Assembly: GCA_037447605.1 (NCBI GenBank)
Contig: CM074822.1
Span: 1,632,448 to 1,673,614 of the forward strand
Length of the DNA stretch: 41,167 bases
DNA from: Zygnema circumcarinatum
Lineage: Eukaryota; Streptophyta; Zygnematophyceae; Zygnematales; Zygnemataceae
Direction of reading: 5' to 3'
Shown in pieces: positions 32,101-41,167 of this stretch. The position numbers were made by a program, and so were the translations under genes. The notes beneath the pieces are model-generated. The model saw nothing but the letters and a program-made list of their open reading frames with translations. It did not search any database and had not been told where the DNA came from. Numbering within the stretch: the first letter of the stretch is position 1; each line of letters opens with the position of its first letter.

Positions 32101-35100
32101 ATGAATTTGATTTTGATGACGTGACAGGACTATTGTGCTGCTGACGAGGCCCCGACCAAGGAGAGAGTGCCACCTGGCAGCCGGAGCAGCCTGGACCGGC
32201 GATTGGTCAACCTTCTTAAGATGATTTTTGATATCGAAACTTTCAGGTGCTTCGCTTGTCGAAATCCGTCTCTTGTTGTCATTACCATTGTGCACATTCG
32301 AGGATTCCGCAAATTTTCTGAATATTCTCTCCCTCTCTCTCTCACACACACTCGCTCTCACTATCTCTTTCATTGTCTCTCACACACACTGTCCCCCCCC
32401 CTTCAAACTCAACCTTCAAAGTGAGAAATACCCTTCTATCATTAAACCACAAATGTCGACGCTACTCTCAAAAGCCCAATGACTTAAACTCTCAATTAGT
32501 ATGTTTTAAACACTTTCAATAATTTGCCTTCAATACCCAAAACCCAAGTTCACGCATAGCCCTCCTCACATGCAGGAGTGCCATGATGGAGTTTGAGATC
32601 AATGTGGAAGAAATGCCGCTCGGGAAGCTCTCCAAACGCCACATAGAACGCGGTTAGCTGTTCTACACAACGCAACGGAACTGTTCTCTACCGAATTACT
32701 GAACTGAACTGAACTGAACTGAACTGAACTGGACTACATTGGACTGGACTGAATTGAACTTAACCGAAACGAATGGATTGAACTGGATAGAATCGAACTG
32801 AACTGAACGGGATGCAGTGGAAGAGAATGGACAGAACAGAATAACTCTGAATTGCTTAGAGAAGAAGAGAGCGCTATAGAACGCAATGGAATAGAACTGA
32901 ACTGAACCCTACTGAATTGAAAACTGATTTGCACATGTCTTGCCGTTCCTTCCAACCTTCAGCGTTTGAGGGTCCCTACGTATCCCCTGAGTTTTCGATT
33001 CCCCAAGGGGGGGCACATTTGTTGCAGGATTTGAGGTGCTCACTGAAATTCAGAATTTAATACATCGGAAAGATCCGAACAAAGAAGCGGACCTCCACGT
33101 GGAGGGCCGACTGGCGGACGCTTCCAACCGCTTCTTCACCCTCATTCCCTCCGTACGGCCCCACATTCTCCGAACGGAGGAAGCCCTTGAGCAAAAGGTC
33201 CCTCTCCCCCTCTCTCTCTCTCTTTCTCCCTCTCACTCTCACTCTCTCCCCCCCACCTTCCTCACTCTCGGCATTTTCGGGTTTTTTGGGGTTTCTTCTA
33301 AGATTTTCTGGAATTTTGAGACTATTCTTCTCCACTCTAGTCTACTTTCTCTTTCGTTCTCTCTCTCTCCCTCTACCCCCGCATACCTCTCTCTCTATCA
33401 CTTTGTCATTTTCGGGATTTTTGGGATCCCTAAAATTTCTACATTTTCTGGGCATTTGGGACTTTAAGGTTGTTTAAGCCAATATGGTCCTAATCGGGGC
33501 TTCGGTTCAAGGGATTCCCTTGTCCTTTTAGAGTTCTAGGTTCAATATTGTTCAAGATAACTGGACTGCATAGGTGTCCTACATTCTACATTACACTTTT
33601 GTTTTTATTATTCTTATTCCCTTCTACGATTGTCAGCATTGTTCTTTTTTTTTTTTTATGTTGTTTTCTTTCACTGTTATCACCATGACCCTCTTTATTG
33701 AAAAATCGTGAGACTCGAAGGAGTGCCTAAAACTACCTTACAAGAGCCTGCCCACTCCTTCGTTCTCTCCAGATCCGCATGTTGGAGACTCTTCGGGATA
33801 TCGAGATAGCGTCGAAGATGGTGGGAGAGGCGGGAGAGGGAGAGGACCCCGTGGACTCCCACTACCGCCAGCTGCGCTGCGACTTGCAGCCTCTCCTTCC
33901 GGAGAGTGAGGACTACGCCCTTGTGAAAGCGTTCTTAGAAACCACGCACGCGCCCACACACACGGTATTCTCGTGCACTCTCTCTGTCTCCCTCTCTCCT
34001 CTCTCCTCTCTCCTTCTCCCCCTCCTTCTCCCTCTCCTCTCTCTCCCGCACCTTCATCCTCGCCATTATCACTCTGGGCTTCTTTGTGCGAAGATGAGCC
34101 CAAGCCCCGTCTTCCATAAGTTAACATTGTGGAGCATAATTACCGCTCCCCCTCCCCCTCCCCCTCCCCCTCCCCCTCCCCCTCCCCCTCCCCCTCCCCC
34201 TCCCCCTCCCCCTCCCCCTCCCCCTCCCCCTAACCCTAACCCTACCCCTACCACTTCCACTACCAACACCATTGCTACCCCCCCTTGGCAGGGTTGGGCC
34301 TTGGAACTGGAGGACGTGTTCGCTGTGAGCAGGAACGGAGAGGCGGAGGAGTACGCGCCGTTCCGTGAGAAACTCCAAAACAGAATGCTTCTCTGGCACG
34401 GTGGGACGGCGATCCATGTGTCCTACTGAGTCCGTTGGATGTCTCGGCTTATAGTTCCTAATTGGATGTTGCAATTTTCGTGCTCCATTTGTTAATACCT
34501 TTTCTTTGCATCACACTTCCTCACTCTCCCTTCCCCTCTTTCGTTTCAATCGCACCAACCTCCCCGTCTCTCTACCCTTTCCCTTCGCTCTTTCTCTACA
34601 CACCCCTTTCTACCTACTTATGTACCTCCCTTTCTCTATATATCTTCCATGTACATATCTCCTCCCCTCTCTATTCCAATTTCCTTTTCCCTTCGTCACT
34701 TCCACTAATGTAGTCTTGATTAAAAAATACTTCCTTTGTATGCGAGTGCATGAGCCAAAAAAGAGATTCCCAAAAGGACTGATCTGCGAAACCTTATTCT
34801 ATCCTAATATCTATACTTCCCAACCTAATTCCCTACCTAATTCCCTACCTAATTCCTAACCTAATTCCGCACCTAATTTCTAACTTCATTTCTTACCAAA
34901 TTTTTACCCTAATTTCGACCCCCATTTCCACGCAGGCTCCCGGACAAGCAACTATGCCGGAATTCTCAGTCAAGGATTACGGATTGCTCCCCCCGAGGCT
35001 CCTGTTTCCGGATATATGGTCAGTTTCAGTTTTCAGTTTTCAGTTTAGGCTTTCAGTTTTCTCAGTTTAGGCTTTGTTATTTACATTTTGTAAAGTCACC

Positions 35101-35566
35101 AGAGTCTTACAGAGCGCAATTTTACCAAATGGAGGTCTATTTTTTTTTTCTTTCTTTCTTTTTTTCAACCCATTTTATGGAGTTGGGGTCTGCAGTTTGG
35201 CAAAGGAGTATATTTCGCAGATCTGGTCAGCAAAAGTGCGCAGTACTGCTTCTCGAATCCGAGCTCTCCCGTTGGGCTCATTCTTTTGAGTGAAGTGGCT
35301 CTTGGCGAAAGTTTGGAACTTCGGGAGGCGAAGGTAAGGTGGCTGAAACCCTAAAACCATAAACTTTTACATTCTAAAACCCTAAAACTCTTACGTTTTA
35401 AAACCTTTCGAACCCTAAACTATACCATTCTAGAATCCCCAAACCTTCAAATCCTTACCTTCTAAAAATTTGAAACATCAAAAACTCTAAACGTCCTCTA
35501 CCCCCCTCAGATGAGCATGCGCGTATGAGAGAGAGCGAGTCCGACACGGAGGGAGAGAGAGAGAGG

Positions 35567-35598
<32 letters not shown>

Positions 35599-36051
35599 GC
35601 GAGAGAGAGCGCATCTCTGATAGTTAATGAAGGAATTTAAGCTTGGAAGCAGTCATTGCACTTACAAAGAGTTCCGCGTGTGTATGTTTTCCCAATTTCT
35701 AGTACTTGGAGAAACTGCCACGTGGCAAGCACTCTACAAAAGGATTGGGCGCCATGGAACCCGACAAGTCTCAGTTCCGTAAATGGCGGGAAGATGTGGT
35801 GGTTCCATGTGGGAAGCCAGTTCCGTCGAGCGTGAAGAAGCCCGCCCTGCAATACAATGAATACATTGTTTACGACAAGGCGCAGGTATACCTAAAGTTC
35901 TCCCATTTTTTCTTCTATTATTTTTTTTTTTGGGGCGTTTAATTTTCATTTTTCATTTTTCGATTTTTTTCCCTTCCCCTTTTGTTGGGTGGCCACCGTG
36001 CAGATTAAACTGCAGTTTCTGCTTAAAGTAAGATTCAAATTCAAGCGCTAA
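26138..36051 (+). CDS. PARP1: Poly(ADP-ribose) polymerase 1, complete, 19 exons
   Basis: Nuclear DNA-break sensor that builds poly(ADP-ribose) from NAD+. Exons: 26138-26302, 26794-26843, 27038-27269, 27694-27916, 28109-28854, 29233-29433, 29862-29922, 30219-30285, 30481-30750, 31552-31789, 32128-32246, 32576-32652, 33028-33197, 33773-33964, 34292-34400, 34936-35018, 35196-35333, 35703-35885, 36004-36051. All phases agree and give 1123 residues. Zinc finger 1: C27, C30, H59, C62. Zinc finger 2: C138, C141, H169, C172. A Lys-rich linker is followed by zinc finger 3/PADR1 (CPLC, CYRC, about 350-470), BRCT ([14 protein letters not shown], about 514-610), WGR (FRKWGRVGS, within 625-750), the helical regulatory domain (about 770-915), and the ART domain with triad H973 (LLWHGS), Y1007 (GVYFAD) and E1100 (YNEYIVYD). 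An acidic Gly/Glu/Asp insert (about 100-125) separates the first two fingers. Intron 9 starts with GC. Exon 9 is notably GC-rich. Confidence 0.93.
27416..27680 (+). repeat. Pyrimidine tract in PARP1 intron 3
   Basis: TTTCTCCC/CTTTCC-rich sequence between the donor at 27270 and the acceptor at 27693. Long minus-strand Lys/Arg/Glu frames across it are artefacts. Confidence 0.75.
28860..29040 (+). repeat. Purine tract in PARP1 intron 5
   Basis: GGGAGG/GAGAGG repeat directly after the GTAAGA donor at 28855. The frame of exon 5 stays open through it to 29091, which would mislead gene prediction. Confidence 0.75.
29450..29665 (+). repeat. CT tract in PARP1 intron 6
   Basis: CTCTCT/CTCCCT repeats on the sense strand following the GTTTGT donor at 29434. 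No coding content. Confidence 0.75.
30310..30413 (+). repeat. Four 26-bp tandem repeats in PARP1 intron 8
   Basis: Four units start at 30310, 30336, 30362 and 30388 with the consensus CCTAACCTTGACCTTCTGCC followed by TTAAAC. The unit begins and ends in telomere-like AAACCCTAACC, and the array ends 67 bp before the acceptor at 30480. Confidence 0.8.
30751..31551 (+). repeat. Telomere-like AAACCCTA array filling PARP1 intron 9 (GC-AG)
   Basis: Dozens of AAACCCTA(A/G) motifs, many in a ~15-bp unit AAACCCTAGAATCTC or AAACCCTAGAATGTC, cover 30765-31440. The plant telomere unit is CCCTAAA. Here it is embedded in a longer period, so this is a minisatellite with telo-box content rather than a telomere insertion. 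The intron itself starts GCAAGG and ends TTTGCAG. Confidence 0.75.
31791..32035 (+). repeat. ~75-bp tandem triplication with CT tract in PARP1 intron 10
   Basis: Three units start TAGGCCCTCTCACT at 31791, 31865 and 31942. Each continues through a C run, CGCATCTCCC and CTCTCTGTCTCT. The first unit begins at the second base of the splice donor, while the later copies have CTAGG instead of GTAGG. Confidence 0.7.
32699..32925 (+). repeat. GAACT pentanucleotide microsatellite in PARP1 intron 12
   Basis: A pure (GAACT)n core at about 32702-32730 is surrounded by degenerate GAACTGAAC, GGACTG and GAATGGA variants extending to about 32920. Confidence 0.7.
34146..34255 (+). repeat. (CCCCCT)n block plus CCCTAA units in PARP1 intron 14
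   Basis: About 14 perfect CCCCCT hexamers (34146-34230) are followed by TAACCCTAACCCTACCCCTA. The complementary strand is (AGGGGG)n, a strong G-quadruplex former, and the sense strand could form an i-motif. It ends about 60 bp before the acceptor of the exon that carries the catalytic His. Confidence 0.85.
35535..35616 (+). repeat. (GA)n tract in PARP1 intron 17
   Basis: GAGAGAGA with AGCGAG interruptions, about 90 bp before the acceptor at 35702. An unrelated AAACCCTAAA-like patch lies upstream in the same intron (35344-35490). Confidence 0.7.
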
Positions 36052-36119
36052 AGAAGGACATATTGCGCGTCAGACTGAAGGAGAGCATGGGCGAGAGTGC
36101 GAGCGTGGGAGAGGGGAAG

Positions 36120-36243
36120 AGGGAGAGAGAGTGTGGGGGAGGGCGAGAGTCAGAGAGAGGGAGAGAGAGAGTGTGGGGGGGGGCGAGAGTCAGAGAGAGG
36201 GAGAGAGAGAGTGAGTGGGGGGGCAGAGAGTCAGAGAGAGGGA
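36120..36243 (+). repeat. 40-bp tandem repeat, three copies
   Basis: Units containing GGGCGAGAGTCAGAGAGAGG start at 36141, 36181 and 36221, an exact 40-bp period, with a partial unit before them. It lies just after the PARP1 stop codon, probably in its 3' UTR. Confidence 0.75.
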
Positions 36244-36389
36244 TTGGGGGAGAGAGGGGAAGTTCTGAGGGCCTTCCTAGGGATTGAGTTTTGCGGTTTT
36301 GGAGATGAGAAAACAAATGTATAGGAATCTTTTTTCTTACTTTAGGACGACATCTGGTGAAAGTTTTTGGGCTTCGACAAGCGGAGTTG

Positions 36390-36417
36390 GAGGTTTCAAG
36401 CGCGTGCTTGAAACCTC
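36390..36417. repeat. Perfect 12-bp hairpin
   Basis: GAGGTTTCAAGC (36390-36401) and GCTTGAAACCTC (36406-36417) flank the loop GCGT. It lies 340 bp past the PARP1 stop codon. A bacterial-type terminator reading does not apply here; it could be a folded 3' UTR element or a transposon footprint. Confidence 0.7.
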
Positions 36418-37614
36418 AATCGAAATCTGAACATTTACTTGTTTTTGGTTGTGGACGTAAACTGTGAATTGATGGTTGTGGTAATGCTTGTGGCGTCTTT
36501 TCATTTTTGTAAAAAAAAAAAGAGATATTTTCTGCAAAGAAATCGGACAATATTCGTCACTGCCTCTTCCCCGCGCACTTTTCCCCCTCTCACTCACTCC
36601 CTCTCTTTCTCTCTCGAAAAAAACCAATGACACTCCCTCTCTCCCCCCATTATGTTCCTCTCCCTCCCCATCTAGTTCCATGCCCCTCCGTCCTGTTCCG
36701 GCCGTGCATGGGGAGCCGCATACTGACTTCCCTCGTCCGGCCAAGCCAAAAGGGCACAGGGAAAAACGAGTGGGACAGAGAGGGGGGGAGAGACAGAGGA
36801 GAGCAAGAGGAAGAGCGGGAGAGGGGATGGGTGCGGAATTCTCAATTCAAGTTATGAACCGGTGCAAGATATGGGGAATCAGTTTCGACTGGGTACTTTC
36901 AAAACGACTCCAAAACTTAGAATCACAAACATACATGTGTTGATAAATGACGCACTCGTCACTTAACTCATCTCTCGTCATCCACAGACTGTCTCCCACC
37001 CCGCCTCCATCTCGCCCTCCCTCTCTTCCCTCTCTCCCTTTCCCTCTCTCTCTCTATCACCCTCCAGCCCCCGTCCCCTCCCCCACTCTCTCCCTCCTTT
37101 CCCCCCCCCTCCCTTCCCCCCGCTCTCCGCTCTCCCTCCCTCTCCAATGGCTCCCAAACCACGCACTTCTGATCGATCTCATTTCAAATACTTGCAAAGG
37201 CGGTAAAGTCGCCTGCTTGTAGAGAGGAGGCGTTTATAAAAAAAAACTATTCGCAAGCGCTGATTGCTGAAAGCTGCCAAAACTGTTTCCCTTAGTTACA
37301 ACTTACTCAAAACCCCAATACACAAAACTGAGACATATACAAATCGTTTTCAAAATTTGCCCTAGAAAAAAGGAGAAAAAAAAACAAAGCTCGGAGTTTT
37401 CCATATTTACAATATTCCTGACTGCGATGTTGGCATCGTCCATATCTATGTCCGTTTCTGTTCCGTTTCTGTTTTGTGCCTACACACGTCACAGAAACCG
37501 CTGCTCAGTTTGTGTTCGGAAGTCATAGCAGCCATCGCCTCATGTTCAAAAGTTCCAAGTTTTAATGTCATAGATACAAAAACAAGCAGATCTCTATTCC
37601 CCACTCGATAGAGC

Positions 37615-37935
37615 AGACGGAGAGAGAAAAAGGGGGGGGGGGGGGGAAGAGAGCGAGAGAGCGAGAGAGAGAGCGAGAGATCCGACTGCGAGAGAGAGAC
37701 AGAGAGAAGTGACAGAGAGAGACAGTGAGAGAAGAGAGAGAGGGACAGACCTCGAATAAAATCAGATCCATATACACCACCCTCTTAGAGCAGACTGCGA
37801 GCGAGACAGTGTGTGTGTGTGGGGGGGGGGTGAGAGAGAGAGAGAAAGAGAGAGAGTGAGAAGGAGAGAGTGAGAGAGGAGAGAGTGCGAGTGAGAGTGA
37901 GAGTGAGTGAGAGAGAGAGAGAGAGATTGAGATTT
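37615..37935 (+). repeat. GA-rich tract with (GT)n and poly-G runs
   Basis: Two GA-rich blocks separated by unique sequence, with GGGGGGGGGGGGGG at about 37633 and GTGTGTGTGTGTGGGGGGGGGG at about 37810. The phrase AGAGCAGAC-GAGAGA appears in both blocks (near 37611 and 37787), suggesting a duplication of about 175 bp. It lies in the expected 3' UTR or downstream region of the bicupin gene. Confidence 0.65.
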
Positions 37936-37981
37936 CTCAGATATAACGAAACCCACCTCAAAGCCCCTCCCTCCCTCTCTC

Positions 37982-40088
37982 TCACACCGCTTTCACCGAG
38001 CCTCGCTCGCGGGTCCCTTTGTCCCCGCCCGTGACCACCAGAGTCCCCCGCGGCGCGAAAATTGCGACCTCGATTCGGCTCCGCCGCTTTCGATCGAACT
38101 TTTCAAAGGTCCCGTCGGGGACGTTCCATCCTCTCTGGAGGACCTGGCGGGGGAGGGCGCGGTAGAGGGAGTTGTAGCCCGCCAGGAAGGAGGGGACCTC
38201 CGCCTCCGAATTGGAGAAGGAGACCCACTCTAAGGGCTCGTCATCTTCGGCCCACTGGAAGAAAGCAGCAGCAAGAATTTGAAGATTTTTTTATGGTTTA
38301 GGGAGAGTTTGAGATGGAGGAGATGGATGGTTTATGGCTGAGTAGGAGAAGGACATGATAAGGGAGTGAGAGGGGGAAGGGGGAGGAGGCAGAGAAAGGA
38401 GGCGGGGGGGGAAGTGCGAGAGGGAGGGGGGAAGCGCGAGAGGGAGGGTGAGAGAGGGAGAGGGGGAGAGCGAGAGAGAGAGCGAGAGAGGGAGGGAGAG
38501 AGAGAGAGAGAAAAAGCGAGATAGAGAGAGAGGGAAGAGAGAGAAGAGAGAGAGAGAGGGAAGAGAGAGAAGAGAGAGACCATTGCAATAGGGAACAGAG
38601 CGAGAAGAGAAAAGGGGGAGGAGGGAGAGCACGAGAGAGAGAGAGAGAGGGAGGGAGAGAGAGAGAGAGAGGGAGGGAGAGAGAGAGAGAGAAAAAGCGA
38701 GATAGAGAGAGGGAAGAGAGAGGGAGGGAGAGAGAGAGAGAGAAAAAGCGAGATAGAGAGAGGGAAGAGAGAGGGAGGGAGAGAGAGAGAGAGAAAAAGC
38801 GAGATAGAGAGAGAGGGAAGAGAGAGAAGAGAGAGAGAGAGGGAAGAGAGAGAAGAGAGAGACCATTGCAATAGGGAACATGGCCGGGACGACAACGGTG
38901 TCTTCCATCTCTACATCCATCCGCATTGCGTTCTGCCCATCGGGATAAGCCATCTCCATGCGGCCCCTCCCCCTCAGGAAATGAATCACGCGACTCGCAG
39001 AGGTGAAGTGAGGCGCCATCATCGCTCCTTTCTGAAACTCGAAAAAAGTGGTGCATGAAACAGATCAGGAAGGAAGACGAAAGTTCATGAGATTTGAGAT
39101 AAAAAAAAAAAAAAATCCTCGTGAAAACGAAAGCCATGCTTGAACCATAAGATTCTGTTCGCATTCCATGCTGCATTCTTTGTTTGCAAAAATCATTTTT
39201 ATTCAGTTGACGGTGAAGATAGCCACAGACGAGTTAAGCAGTACAGGCTCACCTCAAGATGAATAGAGGAGAAGGACATATCCATCTTGCGGAGTATCGG
39301 CATCTTGGCGGCATTCAAGTGAGCAGCCATTCCTCCCATCTTCACTGCAACTTCGGGATCAGCTTCCTTCATATTATATACAAAGTCGCCAAAGAAAATC
39401 GTGCTCGGCTGCCATGTTAACTTGGCCGCATCCTGCACTACAAACATTGGGGACACCTTCAGACTCTTCTATTAGAAAGGACCAAGTATTCTCAAATCCA
39501 AGTTGCATCAATTGAGAACAAATAAGGCAGAGAGAGGGACAGGGATCTGACGAGTGCTGATTCCTGCAACTTGCCTCATGTGTAACTTTAACGAAAGCCG
39601 TTGACTTTGCAGAAGTGAGCAGCTCCTCCACGTCTTCTTCCTCAACGTTCCATGCGCGGGCCCACATTTCCTTACTACAACGGTAAACAGAGAGGATAGA
39701 ATTTATACAAGTTATGAACCATCCATGAAAGGTATATGCTGAAAAGCATGGCAAATGGAAGCTGCAGGAGCTCCCAAGTCCTTTCTTTCACCTGAAGCCA
39801 TGGATGACTGCTCCTCCTGAGTCCTCCTCCTTTGACCCCATGAGGTAGAAAGTATTGCAGCTGCCCTTCATCTGGCAAGTTGCCACGTGTGCCACTGCCA
39901 TCATGCGGAGGTCCTCGGTCTTGTTGTTCCAAACCCACCACGTCCATCCTTTTGGTACGGCGATAACATCACCTTTTTTGATGTTCCTATACAAGGTTTA
40001 AAACGTTGAAAGGAGAAGTTACGTCTTGAAATAAAGATTGAAATCAAGAGACAGCTTTGCATATTAGTTATGAAAACTTCGTGTGAAG

Positions 40089-40166
<78 letters not shown>

Positions 40167-40814
40167 GAGCTGGTCGTTACACGTCATGCATGGAACGTAC
40201 CGAACATTCGTCGGAAGTCCGAGCGGAGAAATGAGTCCTGCTATGGCTTCGCCCTGCATGACATATTTGAGGGCGGACACATCCATGTACATGGGCATGG
40301 ACATGGTGTCCGGCTCCACAGTGATCATGGCTGCTCGCATGCCCGCGTCCTGCTCCATGGAGGAACAAACCAACCTTAACTAGGCGTTTAGTCTGAGTTA
40401 CTTACCAAAGAAGAAGGGGTTGCTTGAGTGAGAGGAGAAGCGAAGATGAGAGGGAGAGGAATTGTGTCAAAGAATACTTTTCATTCTTCGTGGTTAGCAA
40501 TTGTGCCTTTTGTACAATTGCTTGGCTTGCACAACATGCATTGCACATCTATTTGCCTGTTACCACATGTCCGAATCCTTTACGTAATGATGCTACTGCA
40601 GAGCCTTCGCAGCAAACATTAAGAAAAGTTACATTCTTATTCTCACCCGGAGTATCTTAAATTTCTCACTAAAAACCTCGATACGCCCGCCTTCTTCCTG
40701 AATGTAGTCCTCCGGATCTGGAGCCATGAATTCAGACTCGCTTTCAGCCATAGCTGAAGCAAACACGAGCCCAAATAGCACAACTCCAAGTAGGGCAAGG
40801 AAGCGGCGAGCCAT
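37982..40814 (-). CDS. Secreted bicupin (11S globulin/glutelin-like storage-type cupin)
   Basis: Seven exons in transcription order: 40814-40647, 40349-40201, 39986-39792, 39674-39575, 39432-39253, 39031-38864 and 38254-37982. Phases agree and give 410 residues. The N-terminus MARRFLALLGVVLFGLVFAS with AMA at about 22 is a clear signal peptide, so the protein enters the secretory pathway. Cupin 1 spans exons 2-3: ALKYVMQGEAIAGLISP, then KKGDVIAVPKGWTWWVWNN. A helical linker follows (ARAWNVEEEDVEELL). Cupin 2 spans exons 5-7: GAMMAPHFTSASRVIHFLRG, then TVVVPAMFPIAM and EWVSFSN. The closing helix region SFLAGYNSLYRALPRQVLQR is typical of plant storage bicupins. The metal-binding His pairs of germins are not evident, as in storage globulins. 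Intron 4 appears to start with GC. The exon 2 acceptor could also be 3 bp upstream. The protein lacks the long acidic variable region of angiosperm legumins. Confidence 0.85.
38340..38863 (+). repeat. GA tract with internal duplications in bicupin intron 6
   Basis: The intron 38863-38255 is largely CT on the sense strand. A block of about 85 bp (38510-38595) is repeated near 38795-38880, and its second copy includes the last exon bases. Shorter units containing GAAAAAGCGAGATAGAGAGAGG recur near 38510, 38690, 38745 and 38795. Long Ser/Leu frames fused to exon 6 are artefacts. Confidence 0.75.
40090..40163 (+). repeat. (GA)37 microsatellite in bicupin intron 2
   Basis: About 74 bp of uninterrupted GA dinucleotide, CT on the sense strand, inside the intron 40200-39987, about 100 bp before the acceptor in transcription order. 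Confidence 0.85.
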
Positions 40815-40904
40815 GGCTGCTTGGACTTAGACCCTTTGGGAACCACTTTGGTCGGCTGCAACAAGTTGCAAAGCGGCGCTTGCACAAATGAGCCGCCGTC
40901 GGGG

Positions 40905-40978
40905 TTTATAGCCGGCCGGCTTGCATGGCACGTGCGAGGCGGCGAGTTGATTGGTGGAGATGTCCTTTGCCATGCATG
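40905..40978 (-). promoter_or_regulatory. Bicupin promoter: TATA box, G-box/ABRE and RY element
   Basis: On the minus strand, TATAAA is at 40910-40905, about 90 bp before the ATG. CACGTG (in GGCACGTGCGA) is at 40934-40929, and the perfect RY palindrome CATGCATG is at 40978-40971. RY elements bind B3 factors of the ABI3/FUS3 class, and G-box/ABRE sites bind ABI5-type bZIPs. In seed plants the pair drives maturation-specific expression of storage proteins. Confidence 0.65.
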
Positions 40979-41079
40979 TACGGTCAGTTGGCGCGCAGTG
41001 TTGGGCGCGCCGCCGGCGCATGCGGCCGGTCGACTCGCACGGGGCGAGGATAGGGTGTTGCTCGATGTCGACGGCGGCG

Positions 41080-41167
41080 TATGGGAGAGGGGGAGGGAGT
41101 ACGGGAGATTGGGAAGTGGGAGGGAGGGAGGAGGGAGGAGGGAGGAGGGAGGAGGGAGGAGGGAGGA
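41080..41167 (+). repeat. (GGAGGGA)n purine repeat at window end
   Basis: A GGGAGG-rich tract ending in clean 7-bp GGAGGGA units. It runs off the window, so its length is unknown. Confidence 0.75.

Larger units (their letters stand above)
36052..37981. other. Convergent intergenic region between PARP1 and the bicupin gene
   Basis: 1.9 kb between two stop codons. It contains a 40-bp tandem repeat (36120-36243), a perfect 12-bp hairpin (36390-36417), a pyrimidine tract (37005-37145), AT-rich sequence (37230-37580) and a GA/GT tract (37615-37935). No further gene was recognised. Confidence 0.6.

Noticed and set aside
33779-34429. Single exon reading through PARP1 intron 14 to a stop at 34429
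   Set aside because: The read-through encodes poly-Pro from (CCCCCT)n. Splicing at 33964/34292 and 34400/34936 restores the family catalytic sequence without a stop.
37762-37985. Small Ser/Leu-rich minus-strand genes after the bicupin stop
   Set aside because: GA repeat in the probable 3' UTR; no conserved content.
38291-39176. Long Ser/Leu minus-strand protein fused to MAPHFTSASRV
   Set aside because: Only 39031-38864 is exon; the rest is CT-repeat intron read open by chance.

Overview
This is nuclear DNA from a green plant of the streptophyte line. Its genes are split by many spliceosomal introns. They encode two copies of the plastid photoprotection protein PsbS, a plant-type metaxin, a plastid-type GNAT acetyltransferase, an ARM-repeat protein, a plant PARP1 and a storage-type bicupin. 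PsbS and plant-type PARP1 point to land plants or their closest algal relatives. The short introns, the very abundant GA/CT simple repeats and the gene spacing suggest a non-seed plant (bryophyte or lycophyte grade), but nothing in the window fixes the species. I see no bacterial operon, CRISPR array, virus or tRNA/rRNA gene. Almost all long open frames rich in Ser/Leu/Pro or Arg/Glu/Gly are simple-sequence artefacts.

Layout: (1) 183-2796 (+), the 3' part of a metaxin gene, ending in a C-terminal membrane anchor. (2) 2797-4931, purine and pyrimidine tracts, then a promoter with G-boxes, CCAAT motifs and a TATA box. (3) 4932-7390 (+) and 9104-10437 (-), two PsbS genes arranged tail to tail, with identical exon phases but very different intron lengths. 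(4) 10438-13446, a divergent intergenic region with many CACGTG boxes, a C-rich minisatellite, a MITE-like inverted repeat, a 41-44 bp minisatellite whose units carry TGACGTCA, and a very long (GA)n tract. (5) 13447-14985 (+), an ARM-repeat protein without a visible U-box. (6) 17248-19060 (-), a plastid-type GNAT. (7) 19370-20440, palindromic 17-mers split by a solo LTR with a perfect 5-bp target duplication. (8) 20920-24301 (+), an unrecognised gene with an Asn/Pro tract encoded by telomere-like repeats and a C-terminal Gln/Pro/Gly-rich region. (9) 26138-36051 (+), a complete 19-exon PARP1 whose introns hold telomere-like repeats, minisatellites and a (CCCCCT)n block. (10) 37982-40814 (-), a 7-exon secreted bicupin with an RY element, a G-box and a TATA box just upstream.

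The genes do not form a pathway. The two PsbS genes act in energy-dependent quenching at photosystem II. PARP1 acts in nuclear DNA-damage signalling. Metaxin acts at the mitochondrial outer membrane. The bicupin probably belongs to a maturation or storage programme. Exon boundaries were worked out by hand from reading frame, splice dinucleotides and phase continuity; no alignment or transcript data were available.
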